Of a stretch of DNA of 5,080 bases, positions 1 through 5,080 are shown piece by piece; the stretch's first letter is position 1, and the number at the start of each line of letters is the position of its first letter. The translations under genes and the position numbers were made by a program. This stretch comes from an uncultured Eubacteriales bacterium (GTDB lineage: Bacteria; Bacillota_A; Clostridia; Christensenellales; Aristaeellaceae), in assembly GCA_902766515.1 (NCBI GenBank), contig CACXEB010000370.1, forward strand, positions 1 through 5,080, in the 5' to 3' direction. The notes under the pieces are model-generated. The model saw nothing but the letters and a program-made list of their open reading frames with translations, was not told the DNA's origin and ran no database searches.

Positions 1-1158
1 ATGATGATTCCCCCGAAGATATCGAACGGTTTCAATGATCCGCCGGGCCGCTTCCGGAATCTCCGATTCCGTGGTATACCGGCCCAGAGTCAGGCGCAGC
101 GCGCCGTGGAGCTCCGATCCGGGCACGCCGATCGCCTGGAGTACATGGCTGTCGATATAGGAACCGGCCGTGCAGGCGGAGCCTGCGGAAGCCTCGACGC
201 CGTTCAGGTCCAGCAGGGGGATCAGCGACCGGTCTGTCACGCCCGGTATGGTCACATGGAGATTGCCCGGCAGACGTTCAGAAACGGCGCCGTTCAGCCT
301 GATTCCGGGCAGCCCTTCCGCAAGCGCCCTGTACAGCAGGTCCCGGAGGGCTGACAGCCGCCGGCATTCCTCATCCCGGTCCCGGAGCGCGCGCTCAAAT
401 GCCGCTCCGAATCCGGCGGCGCCTGCCACGTTTTCGGTGGAAGCGCGGAGGCCGCGCTCCTGCTCTCCGCCGTGGATCAGCGGCTGCAGCTGGATCCCGC
501 GCCGCAGGTACAGGGCCCCGACGCCCTTGGGGCCGTAGAGCTTGTGCGCGGAGACGGACAGCAGGTCCACAGGCATCTCCCGCAGGTCGATGGCCAAGGT
601 CCCGGCGGCCTGGACGGCGTCTACATGAAAAGGCACCTGCGCTTCCCGGGCGATCCGGCCGATCTCCCCGATGGGCTCGATGGTGCCGATTTCATTGTTC
701 GCCCACATGACGGAAACCAGCCGGGTCTCCGGCCTCAGCGCCGCGCGGACGCTCTCCGGCGCGATCCGGCCGTCTCTGTCCGGCTGAAGGTACGTCACCA
801 GGACGCCCAGCTTTTCGAGGAAGCGGCAGGTGTTGAGGATCGCCGGATGCTCGATCATGCTGGTAATGATGTGGCAGGGCTGCCCGATGTACTGCGCCGC
901 GATGCCCTTCAGCGCCCAGTTGTCGCTCTCTGTCCCGCCGGAGGTAAAATAGACCTCATCCGGCCAGGCACGGAGGGCATCGGCCACCTGTTCGCGCGCG
1001 CGCTCAAGGGATTGCCTGGCCTCGCGCCCCGTCTGGAACACGGCGGAAGCGTTCCCGGGCACATGGTCGAGGACCTCGCGCATCGCCTCGCCGGCCTCAG
1101 CGCACAGCGGCGTTGTCGCTGCGTAATCCAGGTAGATTCTGTTTCCGTTCTGCGGCAT
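1..1158 (-). CDS. iscS: Cysteine desulfurase, group I NifS/IscS family (3' end outside window)
   Basis: This PLP enzyme converts L-cysteine to L-alanine and carries the sulfur as a cysteine persulfide for Fe-S cluster assembly or tRNA thiolation in the cytoplasm. I translated 386 residues from the ATG at 1158-1156; the frame is still open at base 1, so only a short C-terminal tail should be missing (family length is about 380-405). Visible landmarks are YLDYAATTP (residues 9-17), FTSGGTESDN (71-80), His104 in the EHPA motif that stacks on PLP, ANNEIGT (153-159, Asn155), HVDAVQA (178-184, Asp180 and Gln183), the PLP-binding Lys206 in SAHKLYGPKG, and the persulfide Cys329 in SAGSACTAGS. The short catalytic loop marks group I rather than the SufS type. 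Two usually conserved spots differ: RASTENV (238-244) replaces the common RAGTENV, and Phe41 occupies the usual His position after the GNxS motif. It lies 12 nt after the membrane protein gene. The symbol reflects family membership; whether it serves IscU, MnmA or ThiI depends on genes beyond the left edge. Confidence 0.96.
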   Translation of the reverse strand, partial: MPQNGNRIYLDYAATTPLCAEAGEAMREVLDHVPGNASAVFQTGREARQSLERAREQVADALRAWPDEVYFTSGGTESDNWALKGIAAQYIGQPCHIITSMIEHPAILNTCRFLEKLGVLVTYLQPDRDGRIAPESVRAALRPETRLVSVMWANNEIGTIEPIGEIGRIAREAQVPFHVDAVQAAGTLAIDLREMPVDLLSVSAHKLYGPKGVGALYLRRGIQLQPLIHGGEQERGLRASTENVAGAAGFGAAFERALRDRDEECRRLSALRDLLYRALAEGLPGIRLNGAVSERLPGNLHVTIPGVTDRSLIPLLDLNGVEASAGSACTAGSYIDSHVLQAIGVPGSELHGALRLTLGRYTTESEIPEAARRIIETVRYLRGNHH

Positions 1159-1167
1159 ATGATCCTG

Positions 1168-1172
1168 TCCTC
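1168..1172 (-). promoter_or_regulatory. Ribosome binding site of the cysteine desulfurase gene
   Basis: On the minus strand the sequence reads TGAGGACAGGATCATATG. GAGGA lies 9 nt before the ATG and shares two bases with the TGA stop of the preceding gene. A second AGGA at 1166-1163 sits only 4 nt from the ATG and is less well spaced. This supports the ATG at 1158 and suggests that ribosomes finishing the upstream gene may reinitiate here. Confidence 0.8.
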
Positions 1173-2943
1173 AGTTCATGGCGAAGCTGTTGACGACCCG
1201 GTTCACGGTGCCGTCTTCCGAGAGATAGTAGCTGAGCACAATGGTCGCTTCATACTCTTTGTCGATAAACGTATAGTCGATCCGCTTCCGGCCGTTGCTC
1301 AGCAGGTTGATCTTGCCGTAGCAGCGCTCCCCTGAATCGTAATACAGGCTGCGGGTGCCGTCCTGGTTCTCCTTCTGGCCCAGGTCCCTGAACTGTTCCG
1401 TGACCTGCGATTCCGTCATGCCCATCTTGGTGCCGCGCGGGAATTTCATGCTGGAAGTCGTATCCAGGTAATAGAGAAGTGTCCCTTTGACGTCCACGTA
1501 GAAGCGCGCTTCGCCCCAGCTGTAGGTCAGCCGCGTGCAGGTGCCGCGCATGGAGGTATCGGTGATGTTTTCCTCCTTCTGCGGCTGGCCGTACTTGCTG
1601 ACGAACTGGTTGTAGGTGGTTTTCATGATCTGGGCCCCGTCGATGGGATCCGTCGTCGAACGATAGTAATTCCGGAAAGGAATGTCGATGACGAGCTCGA
1701 CGGAAAGCTCGTTGGATACCTTTCCGTAATGGTTGACCGCCACGGCGCGCACCCGGACCTTGCCGCCCGGGAGGAGGATGCCCTCGTCGTCATAAATCGG
1801 CGAGTTGATGGTCGGCGGAGTGCCGTCGATGGTGTAATAGAAGGTGACGTTCGGGTCGCTGCCGACGTTGCGCAGGCGCAGGCGCTGGCGCTGGCTGTAG
1901 CGGCCCGATGCCAGGGACGCTTTCGGGGCGTAGGGGGATGGATAGGTGATCACGTATTTCGCGTTCAGCTCATCAGAAACGAGCTCCGTGGACACGCAGA
2001 CAGCGCGGATCGTCCAGCCGCCTTCGGTCAGGGTGATCGGTTTTTCATACAGCGTGCCGTCCTCCGGCAGGGACCCTTCTTCTCCGATGATATAGAAGAT
2101 GTCGTTGCCTTCCGGGCTGATCAGCTCGATCTTTTTGTTTTCCTTATATCTGCCCGCGCCGCTGTTCGCGCCGACGGTGGGGGCGGCGGGGATCATCTCC
2201 AGCCGCTCCGTCTCGAACGAGCTGAGCCCCGTGTTCTGGTATGCGATCTTCAGGAACTGGGACGCTTCCATATTGCGGCCCTGGGCGCGCATCAGGCGCA
2301 GGATGTTCTGGTAGGCGATCGGGTTGGTCTTATCGACCTTTTCATACATATAAATGTACAGGCGTTCCGCGTCAGCGGGCCGCTCGGCTGCTTCATAGGC
2401 CTCGCAGAGCTGCTGCAGCCGTTCGTAGATATCCTCCCGGTTGGGATCCTTGGCGAACGCTTCCTCCTCGATCTGGATGGCGCGCTCAATATAGCCCTGG
2501 TCCATGTATTCGGCGCCGATCTCCCACATGGCGGTGGCGTCCGCTTCATAGCCAAGGCGCGCGAGGATCTTCTGCCCGGTGTTGGTCAGCCGCAGGAAGA
2601 CGTAGCCGCCCGCGACTGAAAACATGACCAGCACGATCAGGATCGTGAACAGCAGCGCCCAATTGATGTTGGACCGCTTCGGCGGCGTATGGACGACGAT
2701 GGTCTGCTGACCCATGGCCGCGTGCTCGGCCCGGTCCCGGTCATCCAGCTGCTCATATACGGGCTCCTTGGGCGTGCGGACCGATCCGGAACGCGATTCC
2801 TCCGGCTGCGGCCGGCCGCGTCCCTGGCGGATAGCGGCTGTCCCGCGGTTGAGGTCGCGCACCGGCAGCATGGCGCCGCAGACCCGACAGATCAGGTCGC
2901 CTTCAGCGGCTACCGTCCCGCAATGCTCGCATACAACATTCAT
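1171..2943 (-). CDS. Membrane-anchored zinc-ribbon protein with TPR-like helices, two chitobiase-type beta modules and BamE-like C-terminus
   Basis: This is a 590-residue protein of unknown function with a clear mosaic layout. Residues 1-25 form a zinc ribbon with CxxC pairs Cys5/Cys8 and Cys19/Cys22. Residues 26-92 are a polar, probably disordered linker ending in PPKRSN. A single hydrophobic helix spans about 94-118. By the positive-inside rule the zinc ribbon is cytoplasmic and everything after it is outside. Residues about 135-240 contain TPR-like helix pairs (for example EIGAEYMDQGYIERAIQIEE). Two modules resembling the chitobiase/beta-hexosaminidase C-terminal domain follow, about 270-332 and 340-418; the second has the hallmark FYYTIDGTPPT and a following SPIYDD. 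Residues about 440-590 hold BamE/SmpA-like motifs: KYGQPQ at 449-454, and GMTESQVTEQFRDLG at 508-522 before a beta-rich tail. The start is fixed by a GAGGA 7 nt upstream and by the zinc ribbon beginning at residue 5. No catalytic motif is visible, so a surface scaffold, sensor or envelope-binding role is likely, but this is inference. Confidence 0.92.
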   Translation of the reverse strand: MNVVCEHCGTVAAEGDLICRVCGAMLPVRDLNRGTAAIRQGRGRPQPEESRSGSVRTPKEPVYEQLDDRDRAEHAAMGQQTIVVHTPPKRSNINWALLFTILIVLVMFSVAGGYVFLRLTNTGQKILARLGYEADATAMWEIGAEYMDQGYIERAIQIEEEAFAKDPNREDIYERLQQLCEAYEAAERPADAERLYIYMYEKVDKTNPIAYQNILRLMRAQGRNMEASQFLKIAYQNTGLSSFETERLEMIPAAPTVGANSGAGRYKENKKIELISPEGNDIFYIIGEEGSLPEDGTLYEKPITLTEGGWTIRAVCVSTELVSDELNAKYVITYPSPYAPKASLASGRYSQRQRLRLRNVGSDPNVTFYYTIDGTPPTINSPIYDDEGILLPGGKVRVRAVAVNHYGKVSNELSVELVIDIPFRNYYRSTTDPIDGAQIMKTTYNQFVSKYGQPQKEENITDTSMRGTCTRLTYSWGEARFYVDVKGTLLYYLDTTSSMKFPRGTKMGMTESQVTEQFRDLGQKENQDGTRSLYYDSGERCYGKINLLSNGRKRIDYTFIDKEYEATIVLSYYLSEDGTVNRVVNSFAMN

Positions 2944-2950
2944 GGTTTCT

Positions 2951-2955
2951 TCCTC
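2951..2955 (-). promoter_or_regulatory. Ribosome binding site of the zinc-ribbon membrane protein gene
   Basis: The minus strand reads TGAGGAAGAAACCATG. GAGGA is 7 nt before the ATG at 2943-2941 and overlaps the TGA stop of the preceding gene by two bases. The same stop-in-Shine-Dalgarno arrangement recurs at the next junction of the operon. It decides this start and points to coupled translation. Confidence 0.85.
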
Positions 2956-3823
2956 AGTCCGTGTCTTCTTTCATCTGTTCTTCCCGGGCGCGCATCGCGT
3001 CGTATTCGGGATCCCGGTCAGCAAACGTGCGCCTGGGCGCGTCTCCGCCCAGCGCTTCGATGGCGTTCCGCAATTCGATATAGGTCAGGTAGTCCGTTTC
3101 ATGGCTCTGCGCCGCTTTTTTCAGGAGCGGCAGCGCCTCCTCCGAGTCAAACCGGACCAGGACGGAAGCCAGTTCCGGACGGAAATCCGGATAGTCCCGG
3201 AAAAGCGCCATCGCTTCATGCAGCATGCCGGGGTCATGGCGATGCCTTGAATAGATGGAGAGGAAGGCGGCCTTTCCGTGCGGAGTGGCCTTGCCATAGG
3301 CCTCCCGGATTAATTCCGGCAGGCGGTCATCGTCCGAATCATCGCTTTCCAGCGACTCGACGGCGTTTTCGGTCAGCTCATTATGCCCGTCCCACTGCGC
3401 GATCCATTGGACATAGAGCGGCCAGGGAAGGGAGGATGCCGTTTCACGCAGCAGCGAAACCAGATGCATACGCAGTTCGTCCGGCTGGCCGTTCTGCTGG
3501 AGCGTCCTGTACAGGGCGGGGGCGGCCTGCTCGCCCAGGTCGGCGATCCGGTTGAGCAGCATGTCCGGCACGCAGACATCCTGCCGGATGTATTCCGTGA
3601 GCCATTCGACCAGGGCATCCGGATCGCTGAACTGTTCAAAGTACAGGCCCGGTTTCTCACCGTTCAGGAAATCGGCCGGCGTCTCCAGGTATTCCTGGTA
3701 GGCGTCCGGCACGTGTTCTTCCATCTCGTCGTAGGTGCGGAACTGCCCGAAGTGCTTTTCATACCATTTCTGGAGGAAATGCGAGAAAGCGTTGTCAAAA
3801 TCGATGCATTCGTAGTTTTTCAT
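2954..3823 (-). CDS. Acidic alpha-helical protein, probably HEAT-like solenoid
   Basis: This is a 289-residue protein I cannot assign to a named family. Residues 1-60 form an aromatic- and acid-rich N-terminal region (QKWYEKHFGQF at 18-28, then a YLETPADFLNGEKPG segment at 45-59). From about residue 68 to 260 the sequence is a succession of amphipathic helix pairs with HEAT-like spacing, such as LLNRIADLGEQAAPALYRTLQ (about 89-109) and ELASVLVRFDSEEALPLLKKA (about 217-237). An acidic cluster, ESDDSDDD, lies at 159-166, and the C-terminal tail from about 261 is charged and probably flexible. No signal peptide, membrane segment or catalytic motif is visible, so it is probably a cytoplasmic binding or scaffold protein. 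The ATG at 3823-3821 overlaps the upstream TGA by one base (TGATG). In-frame starts further upstream, as far as 4012, would overlap the TPR gene by up to about 190 bases and encode proline/alanine-rich sequence unlike the rest, so I reject them. Confidence 0.88.
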   Translation of the reverse strand: MKNYECIDFDNAFSHFLQKWYEKHFGQFRTYDEMEEHVPDAYQEYLETPADFLNGEKPGLYFEQFSDPDALVEWLTEYIRQDVCVPDMLLNRIADLGEQAAPALYRTLQQNGQPDELRMHLVSLLRETASSLPWPLYVQWIAQWDGHNELTENAVESLESDDSDDDRLPELIREAYGKATPHGKAAFLSIYSRHRHDPGMLHEAMALFRDYPDFRPELASVLVRFDSEEALPLLKKAAQSHETDYLTYIELRNAIEALGGDAPRRTFADRDPEYDAMRAREEQMKEDTD

Positions 3824-5080
3824 CACTGGGTTCCATCCTTTGACAGATAGCGCGCCATACGGCGGACGCGGCGGGATGAGCAGCCGGGCCAGAGCGGCGC
3901 GACAGGCGGGACTTCGAGCCGGGCCTTCCGGGCGATCACCCTGTAAAAGGCATTCGGCCAGTCCGTCATGAGGCTGCAATAGCGCTGCTGCAGGGGGCTC
4001 AGGCGCTTCCACAGCGGGGAAGCGATCGACCGGACCTGCCGGTAGGAGATATCGCCCAGGCTGATGGTCAGCCCGTGGGACAGCCGGCGGAGGCTGCTGT
4101 CGCCGCGGGGTGAGCGCAGCCTGAGATAGGGCTGGAACGTTTCGGCGAGATGGATATCCCGCCTGCAGGACAGCGGGCAGCGGCCGAGGCAGCGCAGCGC
4201 AAGCGCGGCGCCGACGTCCGCGGGATCGCGGTCCAGGATCAGCTTCAGCAGGTCATGGGCTTCGCTGTACAGGCCGGCCTCCGCCTTCATCGCGGCAAGG
4301 ATATAGCGCAGGTCGTTGGACTCCGGCTGCCGGCGCAGCGCGTCCGTAAGCACGTTGATCACCGTTTTCGCGAGTCCCAGCTTCTGCCCGGTTTCGGCGG
4401 TCGCTGACCATTCCGTGATCGTCCGGGTATGGCGGAGCGCCTGCAGGAACGCGCTGAGCGAAAGGTGGGGCTGGTGATGCATCGCGCAGGCGAGGGCCAG
4501 GTTCAGCCAGGTTTCCGTCTGTTCAGGCAGATGCGCCAGCGCTTTGCGTGTATACCGGATGCTGCGGGCATAATCCCCGCGCTTCAGGAGGATCCTGCCC
4601 AGCAGGGCCTCAGCCTCCGGACAGAGGCCGCGCCGGACAGCCCTGCGCAGCAGCGCTTCGGCCTCGTTTGCGTCTCCGCTCCTGAACGTGCGCTCCGCTT
4701 TCAGGTACAGGCTGTAGGATCGGCTGGACCGGCGGTATGACAGCGGGTCATGCCACGGATAATCGGTCAGGATATCCTGGATATGGTCCGCTGTTGCCGG
4801 ATCACAGCCCTTTTTGAGCGCCATGGTCAGCGCGTAGTCCGCCGTCTCCTCGTCCTTTTCCCGGAGCGCGGTGAGACCGATCAGGTAATAAGCCTTCGCG
4901 CATCCCGGGTCCGCGCGGAGGATGTCGTTCAGCGTCCGGACCAGCGCGGTATGGCAACCCATCTCAAAATAGATTTCGGCGATCTGCATCGCAATGTCCT
5001 GGGAACGCTGCTGCTGATAGGCATGCCGCATCAGGAGCAGGGCCGCGGCGTGGTCAGACCGCTGCCGGTACAGCTTCGCC
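3823..5080 (-). CDS. TPR-repeat protein with basic C-terminal region (5' end outside window)
   Basis: The frame is open to the right edge, so the true start is not in the window. The Met codon at 5031-5029 is probably internal: the 16 codons before it (AKLYRQRSDHAAALLL) continue the same helical repeat pattern, and no Shine-Dalgarno precedes it. Counting from that Met, 402 residues follow. TPR-like helix pairs occupy about 11-44, 45-78, 107-136, 138-169, 172-205 and 239-272, with consensus-like pieces such as AKAYYLIGLTALREKDEETA and LLGRILLKRGDYARSIRYTR. Residues 281-289 carry three evenly spaced cysteines (CLGRCPLSC). The last 110 residues or so are rich in arginine, tryptophan and aromatic residues (RRVRRMARYL near the end) and do not look like TPRs; I do not recognise them. 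No export signal or membrane helix is visible in the part seen. TPR proteins usually hold partners together, so a scaffold or adaptor role is likely; the partners are unknown. Confidence 0.9.
   Translation of the reverse strand, partial: AKLYRQRSDHAAALLLMRHAYQQQRSQDIAMQIAEIYFEMGCHTALVRTLNDILRADPGCAKAYYLIGLTALREKDEETADYALTMALKKGCDPATADHIQDILTDYPWHDPLSYRRSSRSYSLYLKAERTFRSGDANEAEALLRRAVRRGLCPEAEALLGRILLKRGDYARSIRYTRKALAHLPEQTETWLNLALACAMHHQPHLSLSAFLQALRHTRTITEWSATAETGQKLGLAKTVINVLTDALRRQPESNDLRYILAAMKAEAGLYSEAHDLLKLILDRDPADVGAALALRCLGRCPLSCRRDIHLAETFQPYLRLRSPRGDSSLRRLSHGLTISLGDISYRQVRSIASPLWKRLSPLQQRYCSLMTDWPNAFYRVIARKARLEVPPVAPLWPGCSSRRVRRMARYLSKDGTQ
3836..3840 (-). promoter_or_regulatory. Probable ribosome binding site of the HEAT-like protein gene
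   Basis: The minus strand reads AAGGATGGAACCCAGTGATG. AAGGA lies 12 nt before the ATG, somewhat farther than ideal, and a GGA closer in leaves 8 nt. Both lie inside the end of the TPR gene. Together with the TGATG overlap they suggest that translation of this gene depends on termination of the upstream one. Confidence 0.6.

Noticed and set aside
1159..1170. Possible promoter or terminator in the gap before the desulfurase gene
   Set aside because: Twelve bases are too few, and they are accounted for by the ribosome binding site. No hairpin plus T-run is present.
472..1335. Long plus-strand open frame of 287 codons opposite the desulfurase gene
   Set aside because: It lies antisense to a reading frame with unmistakable desulfurase motifs, has no recognisable domain, and crosses into the neighbouring gene. 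It is a GC-driven shadow frame.
1870..1895. Short GC-rich tandem-like repeat (gcgcag/gcgctg units)
   Set aside because: It encodes the alternating Gln/Arg/Leu strand QRQRLRLR inside a beta module and has only about four imperfect units, so codon usage explains it.
1729..2619. Plus-strand open frame of 296 codons opposite the membrane protein gene
   Set aside because: It is antisense to the clear zinc-ribbon/TPR/beta-module protein. Its low-complexity Arg/Ala/Gly/Val composition and lack of domains mark it as a shadow.
2689..3555. Plus-strand open frame of 288 codons spanning the junction of two minus-strand genes
   Set aside because: The composition is Arg/Pro/Ala/Gly-rich with no domain, and it runs antisense across two well-supported genes and their ribosome binding site.
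2954..4012. Longer version of the HEAT-like protein starting at 4012 (352 residues)
   Set aside because: The extra 63 residues are Pro/Ala/Arg-rich and overlap the TPR gene by 190 bases. The ATG at 3823 has a TGATG overlap and a nearby AAGGA, and begins the plausible fold.
3823..5031. Met codon at 5031 as the true start of the TPR protein
   Set aside because: The frame remains open to base 5080 with repeat-like sequence, and no Shine-Dalgarno precedes the Met. The gene is better treated as running off the window.

Overview
The window is a densely coding stretch of a moderately GC-rich bacterial chromosome (about 60% GC judged by eye). All four genes lie on the minus strand and read from the right edge towards the left. 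The junctions are a 1-nt stop/start overlap, a 10-nt gap and a 12-nt gap, and each downstream gene has its own Shine-Dalgarno sequence. This looks like one operon, or the middle of one, with both ends outside the window. Strong GGA-type ribosome binding sites, an N-terminal zinc-ribbon-plus-membrane-anchor protein, and a NifS-type desulfurase with a SAGSACTAGS catalytic loop all fit a GC-rich member of the Firmicutes (Clostridia). That placement is inference; no rRNA or other marker is present.

In transcription order: (1) 5080-3823, a TPR-repeat protein whose N-terminus lies outside the window, with a basic C-terminal region of no recognised family; (2) 3823-2954, a 289-residue acidic, helical protein that looks like a HEAT-type alpha-solenoid and is probably translationally coupled to gene 1; (3) 2943-1171, a 590-residue membrane-anchored protein with a cytoplasmic zinc ribbon, one transmembrane helix, TPR-like helices, two beta-sandwich modules of the chitobiase C-terminal type, and a C-terminal region with BamE/SmpA-like motifs; (4) 1158-1, a group I cysteine desulfurase (NifS/IscS family) with all key catalytic residues, cut off by the left edge before its stop codon.

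The desulfurase is the only gene whose biochemistry can be named: it moves sulfur from cysteine, through an enzyme persulfide, to Fe-S cluster or tRNA thiolation machinery. The other three look like scaffold or protein-interaction components. Genes 1 and 2 have no visible export signal in the part seen and are probably cytoplasmic, while gene 3 links the cytoplasm to the cell surface. They could form one assembly, but the sequence does not prove it, and the desulfurase may simply be co-transcribed housekeeping. No RNA gene, mobile element, CRISPR array, terminator or convincing promoter was seen, and no non-coding stretch exceeds 12 bases.
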